Assembly (NCBI RefSeq): GCF_035930445.1
Contig: NZ_CP142394.1
Location: 591,501 to 655,500 of the forward strand
Length of the DNA stretch: 64,000 nt
From: Sphingopyxis chilensis
GTDB taxonomy: Bacteria > Pseudomonadota > Alphaproteobacteria > Sphingomonadales > Sphingomonadaceae
Direction of reading: 5' to 3'
Below, in pieces: positions 50,139 through 60,566 of the stretch. The position numbers were made by a program, and so were the translations under genes. Each line of letters opens with the position of its first letter. The stretch's first letter is position 1. The notes below the pieces were generated by a model. That model made no database searches. It saw nothing but the letters and a program-made list of their open reading frames with translations, and was not told where the DNA came from.

Positions 50139-50367
50139 ATGAACCTGCTTAAGAAGGCTGCGATCTCTCTCGCAGCGACCTCGATGATCGCGGCTCCGGT
50201 CGCCGCATCGGCAGCTCCTGCGGCTCGCGCCGCTTCGGCAGTTGACGGCCAGAGCGAACTCGAAGGCAGCACGAGCTGGATCATCGCTGTCCTCGCTCTC
50301 GTTGCTGTCGTTGGCGGCATCAATCATCGCGTCGGACAACGACGACGACGAACCGACCAGCCCGTAA
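50139..50367 (+). pseudogene. Small exported/membrane protein with apparent one-base insertion
   Basis: The 5' part encodes a signal peptide (MNLLKKAAISLAATSMIAAPVAASA), a short linker SAVDGQSELEGSTSW and a hydrophobic helix IIAVLALVAVVGGI. After codon 61 the frame as given turns into an Arg-rich tail that runs past a terminator to 50432. If one A near 50321-50323 (GGCATCAATCATCGCG) is removed, the tail becomes ASDNDDDEPTSP and stops at TAA 50365-50367, 27 nt before the terminator. That acidic tail fits a family of small sphingomonad proteins I recall. Either a real frameshift or a sequencing error explains this. Confidence 0.6.
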
Positions 50368-50393
50368 TATCGGCTGATCGCTACCGAATACCG

Positions 50394-50423
50394 AAAGGCT
50401 CCGAGCGTCGCTCGGGGCCTTTT
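50394..50423 (+). terminator. Rho-independent terminator
   Basis: AAAGGCTCCGAGC, loop GTC, GCTCGGGGCCTTTT: a stem of about 12 bp ending in TTTT. It follows the restored stop of the small exported gene and, on the - strand, could also end the nitrilase-family gene, whose stop is at 50482. Confidence 0.85.
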
Positions 50424-50481
50424 GTGCGTTAGGAGTTCCCAAAAATCGAGAATCGCCGCGCGAAGTCGCGGCGTCGCGCGA

Positions 50482-51342
50482 TCAGGGGGCGACGTTCCGC
50501 ACCGTCCGCGATTGCGCCAACGGAATCGCCTGACGGGCGCGCTCGGCGGCTGCCGCGTCGATGGGCGCGAGCGCCAGCGCATAGCCCTTTTGCGCCACGG
50601 CTTGTTTCGCTTCCGCATCGGCAAGGATCATGCCCCAGGGATCGATTGCGACGCTGTGGCCATAGGTTTGCCGGCCGTCGGCATGCGAGCCATATTGCGC
50701 GGCCGCCACGACATGGCATTGCGTTTCGATCGCTCGCGCGCGCATCAGCACATGCCAATGCGCCTCGCCGGTCGATACGGTGAAGGCGGCCGGGATGGCG
50801 ATGATCGTCGCGCCGCGATCGGCCAGCGCACGATAGAGTTCGGGAAAGCGCAGGTCATAGCAGATGCTGAGGCCCATCCGTCCGAGCGGCGTATCGACGA
50901 CAACCAGCCTGTTCCCACCCTCATAGGCCGCCGATTCGCGCCAGTTCTCGCCCGAAGGCAGCGTGACGTCGAACATGTGGATCTTGTCATAGCGCGCCCG
51001 GATGCCGCCGTCGGCGGCAATGACATGGCTGCGGTTGACGCGCCGTTCGCCGTCGTCGGCGAGCAGGGGCATCGATCCCGAATGCAGCCATATCCCGTGC
51101 TTTTGCGCCAAAGCTTGCAGCGCGGAGGGCCAGCGACTGTCGGCTTCGCGGACGATATGGCCGCCCGACCGCACGCGGTCGCGGTCGAGCAGCAGCGACA
51201 TTTCGGGAAGGAAGGCCATGACCGCCCCGCGCGCCGCGACCTCGGCCATCGCGCGGTCGATCGTCGCCAGGTTCGCGTCAGGGTCGATGCCGCTCGTCAT
51301 CTGGATCAGCGCGGCAAGCGGTGCAGGCGAGGAAGCGTCCAT
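50482..51342 (-). CDS. Nitrilase-superfamily amidohydrolase (Nit1/deaminated glutathione amidase-like)
   Basis: 286-residue carbon-nitrogen hydrolase. The catalytic triad is Glu in FLPEMSLLLD (about 47), Lys in YDKIHMFDV and Cys in GLSICYDLRFPELYR. The HWHVLMRARAIETQCHVVAAAQYG block and HSVAIDPWG are typical of the Nit1 branch, whose role is repair of deaminated glutathione. Other amidase functions cannot be excluded. ATG at 51342 lies 84 nt from the divergent M16 peptidase gene, so a shared promoter region is likely. Confidence 0.88.
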   Translation of the reverse strand: MDASSPAPLAALIQMTSGIDPDANLATIDRAMAEVAARGAVMAFLPEMSLLLDRDRVRSGGHIVREADSRWPSALQALAQKHGIWLHSGSMPLLADDGERRVNRSHVIAADGGIRARYDKIHMFDVTLPSGENWRESAAYEGGNRLVVVDTPLGRMGLSICYDLRFPELYRALADRGATIIAIPAAFTVSTGEAHWHVLMRARAIETQCHVVAAAQYGSHADGRQTYGHSVAIDPWGMILADAEAKQAVAQKGYALALAPIDAAAAERARQAIPLAQSRTVRNVAP

Positions 51343-51426
51343 TCTTGCTGGCTAGGCTCCTGCCGCGCGCCGGGCAAGCATGACAGTTCAGTGGCCAGCA
51401 AGGTTCGGACGCGATAAGAAGGGGCA

Positions 51427-54357
51427 ATGTCCTATTCTCCCCCGCGCCATCCGCTTCGCTTCGGCCATTCGCTTTTTCTTTCCGGTGCCGCGGCACTGCT
51501 TCTCGTGCCGCTTACCGCAAGCGCGCAGGACAGCAGCCCGACCGCGACGGCCCAGAACGCGGCGAAGAACGCCGACTGGCTCTATGCGGGCAGCGATATC
51601 CCGCGCGATACCGCGTGGCAGTTCGGTGTGCTTCCCAACGGCGTGCGCTATGCCGTGCGCAACAATGGCGTGCCGCCGGGGCAGGTGTCGATCCGCGTGC
51701 GCATGGACGTCGGTTCGATGTTCGAAACCGAGGACGAGCGCGGCTATGCGCATTTGCTCGAACATCTGACCTTCCGCGGATCGGAGCATATCCCCGACGG
51801 CGAAGCGAAACGCATCTGGCAACGGTTCGGCGTCACCTTCGGCAGCGATTCGAACGCGCAAACGACGCCGACGCAAACTGTGTACCAGCTCGACCTGCCC
51901 AGCGTCACGCCGGCCAATCTCGACGAAGGCATGAAATTGCTGTCGGGCATGATCCGCGAACCGCGCATCTCCGAACTGGCGGTTGCCGCCGAACGCGGGG
52001 TGGTGATGGCCGAACTGCGCGAATCCGACGGCCCGCAAAAGCGGATCGCCGATGCGACCAACGCGCATCTCTTCGCCGGCCAGCTCCTCGGCGACCGTTC
52101 GCCGATCGGCACCACGGCCTCGCTCGGCAAGGCGAGCGCGACCTCGGTCGGTGCCTTTCACGATCGCTGGTACCGCCCCGACCGGGCGGTGGTCGTTATC
52201 TCCGGCGACGGCGACCCGGCGGAATTCGCGCGGCTGATCGCCAAATATTACGGCGACTGGCAGGCGGACGCGCCGAACCCGGTCGCTCCCGATTTCGGCA
52301 AGCCCGACCCGAAGCAGCCCGCGGCGCTCGAGATTGTCGAGGCAAGCCAGCCGCTCGCGCTGACCCTAGCGATGGTGCGGCCGTGGAAGAAGCGCATCGA
52401 TACGGTCGCAAACACGCGGCGGCTCTATCTCGAATATCTGGCCCAGGCGCTCGTTAACCGCCGGCTCGAAAATCGCGCGCGCACGGGCGGCAGCTATCTC
52501 GTCGCGACGGTCGAGCAGCAATATGTCAGCCGCAGCGCCGACGTGACGATGGCGTCGATCGTGCCCCTGAACGACTGGAAGGCCGCGCTCGCCGACGTCC
52601 GCGGGGTGATCGCCGACGCCGTGAAGACGCCGCCGTCGCAGGCCGATATCGACCGCGAGATGAACGAGATCGAGGCGTTTCTGCTGAAGGAACTCGAAAA
52701 TGCCCGCAACGAACCCGGTGCGCGGCTTGCCGACGACATGGTGCGCGCGGTCGACATCGGCGAAACGGTAACGAGCCCGCAAGGGCAGGTCGACATGTTC
52801 AAGGCGATCCGCGCCTCGGCGACGCCGCAGGTGATGCTCGACATCAGCAAGGCGATCTTTTCGGCGCCCGTGACGCGCGTCGTGCTGACGACGCCGACCT
52901 CGGCGGGTGGCAACGCTGCGGTGCTGGCCGCGCTGAAGGCGCCGGTGGCGGCGCGCGACGACCGGCTCACGGCGGTCAAGGCCGATTTCGGGCAATTGCC
53001 CGGGTTCGGCCAGCCGGGTGCGATCGTTTCGACGACTCCCATTCTGGGCTTGCGCGCCGAGCGGGTCGAATTTTCCAACGGCGTCACGGCGCTGATTTCG
53101 AACAACAAAGTCGAACCGGGCAAGGTCCGCGTCAATGTGCGCTTTGGCACCGGCAATCGCAGCGTCGCGGCCGATGCGCCCAACCTCCTGTGGACCGGCG
53201 ATTATGCGTTGGTCGCGAGCGGGATCGGCCCATGGGGGCAGAATGAGATCGACAAGCTGACCAACGGACGCCAGATTCAGATGAATTTCGCGATCGACGA
53301 CGATGCGTTCGAACTGTCCGCCGAAAGCAGGCCCGCCGACCTTGCCGATCAGATGCGCCTGATCGCGGGCAAGCTGGCGGTTCCCCGCTGGGATCCCGCA
53401 CCGGTCGAGCGGCTGCGTATCGGCTACCTCACCGGATACGACCTCAACGATGCGACGCCCAACGCGGTGCTCGACCGCAACCTGCGCGGCTGGCTGACGA
53501 ACAACGACGCCCGCTGGGCCGCGCCCGACAAGGCGCAGATCGAGGCGCTGACGCCGGCCGCCTTCCGCGCCTTCTGGGAACCGCGCCTTGCGAGCGGGCC
53601 GATCGAAGTGCAGATTTTCGGCGACCTCGAAACGGTCGATTACAAGAAGATCCTCGCTGAAACACTGGGGGCGCTGCCGTCGCGCAAGACCCTGGCACCG
53701 CCGAGCGGCCAGCGGGTCGCGTTCGCCAAGCATGTGTCCGAACCCGACATCGCTTACCACCGCGGCGAGCAGGGACAGGCCGCGGCGATGACGGCATGGC
53801 CCACCGGTGGCGGCCTCGCCAGCCCGCGCGACGCGCGCGGGCTCGAGATACTCGCGGCGATCTTCAACGACCGGTTGTTCGATCGCCTGCGCGCCGAACA
53901 GGGGGCCAGCTATGGCCCGGTCGTCGACAGCCACTGGCCGACCGGTTTCGACACCGGCGGTTATCTTCTGGTCGGTAGCCTGCTCGCGCCGAAGGATCTC
54001 GACCGCTTCTATTCCATAGCGAAGGATATCGCCGCCGACCTGGTGACGAAGCCCGTCGGCGCCGACGAGCTGGCGCGCAATGCGGGTCCGATCCGGGAAC
54101 AGGTCGCGCGGGCTTCGACGGGGAACGTCTATTGGATGTTCCTGCTCGAAGGCGCGACGCGCGATCCGCGCGTCGCCGCCGCGGCGCTGTCGATCCAGGA
54201 CGATATTTCGGCGGTCACCGCCGCCGACGTCCAGCGGCTCGCGCGGCAATATCTGACCCCCGAACGGCAATGGTCGCTGGCGATCCTGCCCAAGGGCATG
54301 ACCCTTGCCGATGCGTCGGCGCTGGATGACGCGCCCGCAGCAGTGGGCGGGCGTTAG
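51427..54357 (+). CDS. M16-family zinc metallopeptidase (insulinase-like)
   Basis: 976-residue exported peptidase. A signal peptide (ending LTASAQ) is followed by two M16 units. The inverted zinc motif is HLLEHLTFRG (His109, Glu112, His113) with the third ligand in AAERGVVMAELRE. The second half is the inactive M16 C-type pair, with YHRGEQGQAAAMTAWPTGG and FNDRLFDRLRAEQGASYGP. Such fused two-unit proteins are periplasmic or lipoprotein-like peptidases degrading peptides. The 3' end overlaps the antiporter gene's stop by 4 nt tail-to-tail. Confidence 0.92.
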   Translation: MSYSPPRHPLRFGHSLFLSGAAALLLVPLTASAQDSSPTATAQNAAKNADWLYAGSDIPRDTAWQFGVLPNGVRYAVRNNGVPPGQVSIRVRMDVGSMFETEDERGYAHLLEHLTFRGSEHIPDGEAKRIWQRFGVTFGSDSNAQTTPTQTVYQLDLPSVTPANLDEGMKLLSGMIREPRISELAVAAERGVVMAELRESDGPQKRIADATNAHLFAGQLLGDRSPIGTTASLGKASATSVGAFHDRWYRPDRAVVVISGDGDPAEFARLIAKYYGDWQADAPNPVAPDFGKPDPKQPAALEIVEASQPLALTLAMVRPWKKRIDTVANTRRLYLEYLAQALVNRRLENRARTGGSYLVATVEQQYVSRSADVTMASIVPLNDWKAALADVRGVIADAVKTPPSQADIDREMNEIEAFLLKELENARNEPGARLADDMVRAVDIGETVTSPQGQVDMFKAIRASATPQVMLDISKAIFSAPVTRVVLTTPTSAGGNAAVLAALKAPVAARDDRLTAVKADFGQLPGFGQPGAIVSTTPILGLRAERVEFSNGVTALISNNKVEPGKVRVNVRFGTGNRSVAADAPNLLWTGDYALVASGIGPWGQNEIDKLTNGRQIQMNFAIDDDAFELSAESRPADLADQMRLIAGKLAVPRWDPAPVERLRIGYLTGYDLNDATPNAVLDRNLRGWLTNNDARWAAPDKAQIEALTPAAFRAFWEPRLASGPIEVQIFGDLETVDYKKILAETLGALPSRKTLAPPSGQRVAFAKHVSEPDIAYHRGEQGQAAAMTAWPTGGGLASPRDARGLEILAAIFNDRLFDRLRAEQGASYGPVVDSHWPTGFDTGGYLLVGSLLAPKDLDRFYSIAKDIAADLVTKPVGADELARNAGPIREQVARASTGNVYWMFLLEGATRDPRVAAAALSIQDDISAVTAADVQRLARQYLTPERQWSLAILPKGMTLADASALDDAPAAVGGR

Positions 54358-56138
54358 GCGGTCTCGTTTCCGGCTATCGGCCGCTTGGTCGTGCGGATCC
54401 GCGGCTCATGGTCGAGCTTGCCCTTGGTCATGATGTCGTGGCGCATCTTGGCGCGGACGTCGTGGATCGACGCGATCACCGGCCCCATTGCGACGCCAAG
54501 GTCGATCAACACCGCCTCGGCGAGTTGCAGCGAGCTTTCGAGCGTTTCGGGCACCGCGTCGCTGGCGCCCGCCTGATACAGCGCGGCCGCATGGTCGGCG
54601 TCGCGCGCGCGGCTGATGATCGGCAGGTTGGGGTATTTCCGGCGCAACTGGCGCGTCATCCGTAACTGCTGCACCGGATCGTCCATTGTCAGCACGATCG
54701 CCTTGGCATGTTCGATGCCGAGCTTGTCGAGGCTGCCCGGCCGCGCGACGTCGGCAAAACGCACGCTGAAGCCGTCGCGCCGCGCCGCCGCGACCGTGTC
54801 GATATCGGCATCGACCGCCACATAGGGGCGGCCGTGTTCGCGCAGCAATTCGGCGACGGTGTGGCCGACGCGCCCAAAGCCGACGATCACCGTGCGATCC
54901 TCGGGCGTTTCTTCGTCCTGCGCGTCGCCCGAACGCATCTCGATCCGCCGCGCTACGTCGTGGCCGACGCGCGCAAGCAGCGGCGTGATCGTCAGGCCGA
55001 TCGCGGTGACGAGCTGCCAGAATTCGGCGGTGTCGCGACTGATCAGCTGCGCCTGCAAGGCGGTCGCGAGCACGATCAGCGTCGTTTCGGACGGGCTCGA
55101 CATCAACAGGCCGACCTCGGCCGCAGTGCCGCGCCGCGCCGCGCCCGCGAAGCGCAGGAGCGCCGCCGTGACCACGGCCTTGACCAGTACGACGCCGACG
55201 ACCGCCATGATCAGGGAGGGCCACTGGCTCGCGATCGTCTGGAGGTTGAGCCCCATGCCGACGCTGATCAGGAACACCCCGAGCGCGAGGCCCTTGAAGG
55301 GGGCGGTGATCGTTTCGACCTCCTCGTGATATTCGGTTTCGGCGATCATCAGCCCCGCGAGCAGCGCACCGACGATCGGCGACAGGCCGACCGCGGCGGT
55401 CGCGAGCGCGGCGACGATGACGACGAGCAGGCTTGCGGCGAGGAACAGCTCGGGATCCTTCGCGCGCGCTGCCTGCGCAAAGATCTTCGGGAGCAGGAAC
55501 CAGCCGCCGATAGCAAGCGCCGCGACGACGAGCGCCCCCTGCCACAGCGTTGTCAGCAGCAATTCGGCGCTGTCGCCCGACGCTGCGGGGGATAGCGCGG
55601 CGAGGATGAAGATGATCGGAACGAGCGCCAGATCCTCGAACAGCAGCATCGAGAAGGAGGCCCGGCCCACAGCCGACTTGGTTCCCGCGATCGGGAGCAC
55701 GAGCGCGGTCGAGGAGAGCGCGAGGGCGATGCCGAGGCCGTAAGCCGATGTGAGCGGCTGGTCGCGGAACAACAGGATCGCCGAGCCCAGAATCGCGCCG
55801 CCGAAGATCAGTTCGGCGGCACCGATACCAAAGACGAGCTTGCGCAGTTGCCAGAGGCGCCTGAACGAGAGTTCCAACCCGATCGAGAAGAGAAGCAGCA
55901 CGATGCCGAATTCGGCGAACAGCGCGATATCCTCGGTCGAGGCGATCGTGACGTGTTTCAGCCACGGATAATCGCCCGCCAGCATCCCGAGCCCCGACGG
56001 ACCGACGAGAAGGCCGACGAGGATGAAGCCGATTACCGGCGAGATCCTGAATCTTGCGAACGCGGGAATGACGACGCCCGCCGCGCCGAGGACCACGAGC
56101 GCGTTGCCGATGGCGGAGGTTTCTGTTTCGGATACCAT
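54354..56138 (-). CDS. Kef/CPA2-type cation:proton antiporter with RCK domain
   Basis: 594-residue antiporter of the monovalent cation:proton antiporter-2 family. Twelve or so hydrophobic segments fill 1-390. VGRASFSMLLFEDLALVPIIFILAAL carries the family's LFEDLA motif, and GLMIAETEY is another family block. The cytosolic TrkA-N (RCK) domain begins with TVIVGFGRVGHTVAELLREHG at about 420, an NAD-binding loop, and ends in SLQLAEAVLIDLG. It probably exchanges K+ for H+, perhaps gated by nucleotide or glutathione adducts as in KefB/C; no ancillary KefF/G gene is near. Confidence 0.92.
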   Translation of the reverse strand: MVSETETSAIGNALVVLGAAGVVIPAFARFRISPVIGFILVGLLVGPSGLGMLAGDYPWLKHVTIASTEDIALFAEFGIVLLLFSIGLELSFRRLWQLRKLVFGIGAAELIFGGAILGSAILLFRDQPLTSAYGLGIALALSSTALVLPIAGTKSAVGRASFSMLLFEDLALVPIIFILAALSPAASGDSAELLLTTLWQGALVVAALAIGGWFLLPKIFAQAARAKDPELFLAASLLVVIVAALATAAVGLSPIVGALLAGLMIAETEYHEEVETITAPFKGLALGVFLISVGMGLNLQTIASQWPSLIMAVVGVVLVKAVVTAALLRFAGAARRGTAAEVGLLMSSPSETTLIVLATALQAQLISRDTAEFWQLVTAIGLTITPLLARVGHDVARRIEMRSGDAQDEETPEDRTVIVGFGRVGHTVAELLREHGRPYVAVDADIDTVAAARRDGFSVRFADVARPGSLDKLGIEHAKAIVLTMDDPVQQLRMTRQLRRKYPNLPIISRARDADHAAALYQAGASDAVPETLESSLQLAEAVLIDLGVAMGPVIASIHDVRAKMRHDIMTKGKLDHEPRIRTTKRPIAGNETA

Positions 56139-56202
56139 TGGGGCCGACCTTATGCAGGCCGGCCCCGATTGGCTAGAGCGCTATCTCAACTAATTCGCTT
56201 GT

Positions 56203-57417
56203 TTAAGCGCCCATCTTCTTGTCGAGATTTTCGACGATCGCCTCGAAGAAGCCTTCGGTCGTCAACCAGTTCTGGTCGGGACCGATCAGGAGCGCGAGGT
56301 CCTTGGTCATCTTGCCGCTCTCGACGGTGGCGACGCAGACCTTTTCGAGGTCGTCGGCGAACTTCACCAGTTCGGCATTGTCGTCGAGCTTGCCGCGGTG
56401 CTTGAGGCCGCCCGTCCACGCAAAGATCGAAGCGATCGGGTTGGTCGACGTCGCCTTGCCCTGCTGGTGCATGCGGTAGTGGCGGGTGACGGTGCCGTGC
56501 GCGGCTTCGGACTCGACGGTCTTGCCGTCGGGGGTCATCAGCACGCTGGTCATCAGGCCGAGCGAGCCGAAGCCCTGCGCGACGGTGTCCGACTGGACGT
56601 CTCCGTCGTAATTCTTGCAAGCCCAGACGAACTTGCCCGACCATTTGAGCGCCGAGGCGACCATGTCGTCGATCAGGCGATGTTCGTACACGATGCCGAT
56701 CTCGTCGAACTTCGCCTTGAATTCGGCGTTGAAGATTTCCTCGAACAGATCCTTGAAGCGGCCGTCATAGGCCTTGAGGATCGTGTTCTTGGTCGACAGA
56801 TACACCGGCCACTGGCGCGCGAGGCCATAGTTCAGGCTGGCGCGCGCGAAGTCGCGGATCGAATCGTCGAGATTGTACATCCCCATCGCGACGCCCGACG
56901 ACGGGAACTGGAACACTTCCTCATCGATCAGCGTGCCGTCCTCGCCCTCGAACACCAGGCGCAGCTTGCCGGGGCCGGGGACGCGGAAATCGGTTGCCTT
57001 ATACTGGTCGCCAAACGCGTGGCGGCCGACGACGATCGGGTCGGTCCAGCCGGGGACGAGCCGGGGCACATTCTTCATCACGATCGGTTCGCGGAACACC
57101 ACGCCGCCCAGGATGTTGCGGATGGTGCCGTTCGGCGATTTCCACATCTTCTTGAGGCCGAATTCCTCGACGCGGGCTTCGTCGGGGGTGATCGTCGCGC
57201 ACTTCACGCCGACGCCATATTTTTTGATCGCGTTCGCGGCCTCGACGGTGATCTTGTCGTCGGTGCGGTCGCGTTCCTCGATGCCGAGGTCGTAATAGTG
57301 AAGGTCGACGTCGAGATAGGGAAGGATCAGCCGCTCGCGGATCCATTGCCAGATGATCCGGGTCATTTCGTCGCCGTCGAGTTCGACGACCGGGTTGGCT
57401 ACCTTGATCTTGCCCAT
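56203..57417 (-). CDS. icd: NADP-dependent isocitrate dehydrogenase (eukaryotic-like)
   Basis: 404-residue TCA-cycle enzyme making 2-oxoglutarate and NADPH. It belongs to the dimeric eukaryotic-like type rather than the E. coli type: [28 protein letters not shown] at the start, [19 protein letters not shown] for substrate binding, [24 protein letters not shown] and [12 protein letters not shown]. This type is general in alphaproteobacteria. Start at 57417 is chosen since the family begins there. It lies divergent from psd across 156 bp. Confidence 0.96.
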   Translation of the reverse strand: MGKIKVANPVVELDGDEMTRIIWQWIRERLILPYLDVDLHYYDLGIEERDRTDDKITVEAANAIKKYGVGVKCATITPDEARVEEFGLKKMWKSPNGTIRNILGGVVFREPIVMKNVPRLVPGWTDPIVVGRHAFGDQYKATDFRVPGPGKLRLVFEGEDGTLIDEEVFQFPSSGVAMGMYNLDDSIRDFARASLNYGLARQWPVYLSTKNTILKAYDGRFKDLFEEIFNAEFKAKFDEIGIVYEHRLIDDMVASALKWSGKFVWACKNYDGDVQSDTVAQGFGSLGLMTSVLMTPDGKTVESEAAHGTVTRHYRMHQQGKATSTNPIASIFAWTGGLKHRGKLDDNAELVKFADDLEKVCVATVESGKMTKDLALLIGPDQNWLTTEGFFEAIVENLDKKMGA

Positions 57418-57573
57418 GCGTTCAGCCTTTTTCCTTGGGGAGTCGGAGTTGCAGCGGGCCTTAGGCAAAGCGGCGCGATTGATCAACCGCCCGTCGTGCT
57501 TGCCGATGGCCGCGGGGCGGCAACGATCGCGTCGCCTTATCCATTGTCAGTATAGAAGCCGCACCCTAGAAGA

Positions 57574-58314
57574 ATGGTCATGTCCACTATCATCTCATCG
57601 AACCGGCCCGGCGGGGGCATCAAATGGCAATGGCCCTCTGTTCATCCCGAAGGCCGCAAGTTCCTGTTAATCGCGGGAATCGTGACCCTCTGTTTCTGGC
57701 TGCTCGGGTGGGAGATACTCGGCTGGCTGATGCTGGGCGTGACGATCTGGATCGGGACCTTCTTTCGCGATCCCGTGCGCGTCACCCCGGCGAGTGCCGA
57801 TCTTGTCATCGCCCCGGCGGACGGGCTGATCACGCAGATCGCCGAGGTCCCGCCGCCACCCGAAATCGCGGGCTCTGACGGGCTCGGCGCGTCGCCGATG
57901 CTGCGCGTTTCGATTTTCATGAGCGTCTTCGACGTCCATATCAACCGCACCCCCGTCGCGGGGACGCTGCGCAAGCTCGTCTATATCCCCGGCAAGTTCG
58001 TGAACGCCGATCTCGACAAGGCGAGCGAGGAGAATGAGCGCCAGCATTTCGTCGTCGAGCGCGCCGACGGCATGCGCATCGGTTTCACCCAGATCGCCGG
58101 CCTCGTCGCGCGGCGCATCATGCCTTTCGTGACGATGGGCAACGAACTTGCGACCGGCCAGCGCGTCGGCCTCATTCGTTTCGGCAGCCGCGTCGACGTC
58201 TATCTGCCCGCGGGCACCGCGCCGCAGGTGCTGCTCGGCCAGCGCACGCTGGCGGGTGAAACGGTGATCGCGCGGATCGGCATTGCCGAGACGATCGAGG
58301 GAGTCGGACAGTAA
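57574..58314 (+). CDS. psd: Phosphatidylserine decarboxylase
   Basis: 246-residue PS decarboxylase making phosphatidylethanolamine. A hydrophobic stretch near 30-62 anchors it. [22 protein letters not shown] and [14 protein letters not shown] are conserved active-site blocks. Self-cleavage to form the pyruvoyl cofactor would be at Gly204-Ser205 in [12 protein letters not shown], the G-S form used by the short alphaproteobacterial and archaeal-like enzymes in place of LGST. The start could be Met1 or Met3. pssA follows after 2 nt, forming a phospholipid operon. Confidence 0.95.
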   Translation: MVMSTIISSNRPGGGIKWQWPSVHPEGRKFLLIAGIVTLCFWLLGWEILGWLMLGVTIWIGTFFRDPVRVTPASADLVIAPADGLITQIAEVPPPPEIAGSDGLGASPMLRVSIFMSVFDVHINRTPVAGTLRKLVYIPGKFVNADLDKASEENERQHFVVERADGMRIGFTQIAGLVARRIMPFVTMGNELATGQRVGLIRFGSRVDVYLPAGTAPQVLLGQRTLAGETVIARIGIAETIEGVGQ

Positions 58315-58316
58315 GG

Positions 58317-59090
58317 ATGGCGGACGAAGCCCCGGTTCCGGTCGACGCCGAACATCGCCGCATCGGCGGAATTCCGCTGCGCGCCTTCGCGCCCAATGCG
58401 ATCACGCTGCTGGCGCTGTGTTCGGGGCTGACCGGCGTTCGTTTCGCGATCGATGGCGAATGGGCGGCGGCGATTACGATGATCATCGTCGCCGGCGTGC
58501 TCGACGGAATGGACGGGCGCATCGCGCGCCTGCTGCGCGCGCAAAGCAAATTCGGCGCCGAACTCGATTCGCTCTCCGACGTGATCGCCTTCGGCGTCGC
58601 CCCGGCAATGATCCTGTTCTTGTGGTCGCTCGACGAGGCACCGAAATTCGGGTGGACCGCCGCGCTCGCGCTCGCCGTCTGCTGCGCGCTTCGCCTCGCG
58701 CGCTTCAATTCGCGCATGGATGCCGAGTTCCAACCGCACAAGTCGGCGGGTTTCAACACCGGCATTCCCGCGCCGGCGGGGGCGGGGCTGTCGTTCGTGC
58801 CCGTCTATCTGTGGCTGACGACGGGCCATGATCTGTTTCGCGAATGGTATGTCGTGATGCCGTGGGCACTCGGAATTGCGATGCTGATGATCTCGGCGAT
58901 CCCCACCTATAGCTGGGCGTCAATCCGGCTGCGCCGTTCGTGGCGCTTGTTCGCATTGGCGGGGGTCGGCCTGTTCGGTGCGGCGCTGGTCACGGCGCCC
59001 TGGCTGACCCTGCTCGCGGTCTGCGCGCTCTATGCCGCGACGCTGCCCTTCGGGCTTGCGAGCTATGCGAAGGTCAGGCGGCGCGGCTGA
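58317..59090 (+). CDS. pssA: CDP-diacylglycerol--serine O-phosphatidyltransferase
   Basis: 257-residue integral membrane CDP-alcohol phosphatidyltransferase making phosphatidylserine, the substrate of the Psd encoded just upstream. The diagnostic motif DGMDGRIARLLRAQSKFGAELDSLSD (in two parts: DGMDGRIAR and FGAELDSLSD) carries the four essential acidic residues. About eight hydrophobic segments follow. The last 17 nt overlap the convergent small gene. Confidence 0.96.
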   Translation: MADEAPVPVDAEHRRIGGIPLRAFAPNAITLLALCSGLTGVRFAIDGEWAAAITMIIVAGVLDGMDGRIARLLRAQSKFGAELDSLSDVIAFGVAPAMILFLWSLDEAPKFGWTAALALAVCCALRLARFNSRMDAEFQPHKSAGFNTGIPAPAGAGLSFVPVYLWLTTGHDLFREWYVVMPWALGIAMLMISAIPTYSWASIRLRRSWRLFALAGVGLFGAALVTAPWLTLLAVCALYAATLPFGLASYAKVRRRG

Positions 59091-59331
59091 TTGCCGGCTG
59101 CATCCGGACCGTGGCGCGGACCGGGCGCGAGGTATCGCGGTGCGCTGCCGAACGGCGCAGCGTCACCCTGCACGAGGCCGGCCCCGGCTGCGGCGCGATG
59201 TCGAGCGGAAAGGCGCCTTCGCCCATCAGTGCCGACAGGATCGCATCCTCATTATTTCTGAGCATGGCCAGGATGACCGTGACGCCGAGCCCGGCGGCGA
59301 CGAAGAGGAGAGCGGCTGCGACCTGAACCAT
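59074..59331 (-). CDS. Small single-span hypothetical protein
   Basis: 85-residue protein with one N-terminal hydrophobic segment (MVQVAAALLFVAAGLGVTVILAML), which would be a signal anchor, and a 55-residue hydrophilic tail with LRNNEDAILSALMGEGAFP and an Arg-rich end. The ATG at 59331 has AAAGGA 8 nt upstream, which argues that it is real. The start at 59406 is less likely. It overlaps the end of pssA by 17 nt. Function unknown; I recognise no family. Confidence 0.55.
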   Translation of the reverse strand: MVQVAAALLFVAAGLGVTVILAMLRNNEDAILSALMGEGAFPLDIAPQPGPASCRVTLRRSAAHRDTSRPVRATVRMQPAISRAA

Positions 59332-59511
59332 GATCTTGTCCTTTCGGCTTTCCTGTGCGAAAGCTTTTGTTAACCAGCGACGGTTTCCGTGAACTTTTTG
59401 TTCCATGTTCCCGTTTTGTTCTCAACGCCTTTGCGACGAACCGAGGCGCTTTGTCGTTGAGCCGAGTCCGGCGCGCGCGACGGGGCGAGCGTGAAAAGAC
59501 GCCGACACCCC

Positions 59512-59540
59512 TTGCTTTTGGCGGCCAAGGCGGCTAACGG
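59512..59540 (+). promoter_or_regulatory. Candidate promoter of rpsB
   Basis: TTGCTT at 59512-59517 and TAACGG at 59535-59540, 17 bp apart, fit the promoter style of highly expressed genes here. Transcription would start near 59547, giving a leader of about 100 nt. The rest of the 314-bp gap (59332-59511) shows no gene. Confidence 0.5.
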
Positions 59541-59555
59541 CCCGCCCATTCCACA

Positions 59556-59619
59556 TGGAAGGCGCACATACCGGTGCCGGGATATCGCTTTGAGCGGACA
59601 CCCCGGTTCTTGCCTTCCA
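59556..59619 (+). promoter_or_regulatory. Structured leader upstream of rpsB
   Basis: Nested complementary segments are visible in the 5' UTR: TGGAAGGC (59556-59563) with GCCTTCCA (59612-59619), ACCGG (59570-59574) with CCGGT (59603-59607), and CGCT (59586-59589) with AGCG (59593-59596). Together they make one long imperfect hairpin ending 26 nt before the rpsB ATG. It could be a binding site for ribosomal protein S2 itself. Confidence 0.5.
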
Positions 59620-59645
59620 GAGGACTAACCGGAAGGAGAAAGACT

Positions 59646-60476
<831 letters not shown>

Positions 60477-60495
60477 TCGTTCGCGGGCATGGCAG

Positions 60496-60522
60496 GACGG
60501 CGCGGCTAGGGTCCGCGCCGTC
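60496..60522 (+). terminator. Hairpin between rpsB and tsf (attenuator candidate)
   Basis: A perfect 10-bp stem, GACGGCGCGG (60496-60505) and CCGCGCCGTC (60513-60522), has a 7-nt loop and lies 20 nt after the rpsB stop. The following CATCCCTTTGACT has a weak T-stretch, so partial termination is likely. Confidence 0.55.
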
Positions 60523-60543
60523 GCTGTCATCCCTTTGACTTAT

Positions 60544-60566
60544 CGCCCCGCCATGCGCGCGGGGCG
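60544..60566 (+). other. Hairpin in the tsf leader
   Basis: CGCCCCGC (60544-60551) and GCGGGGCG (60559-60566) form a perfect 8-bp stem with a 7-nt loop, 44 nt before the tsf ATG. It may stabilise the processed tsf mRNA or act with the hairpin just upstream. Confidence 0.45.

Noticed and set aside
52366..54270. A 634-codon open frame on the - strand opposite the M16 peptidase
   Set aside because: Mirror-frame artefact inside a complete and recognisable gene.
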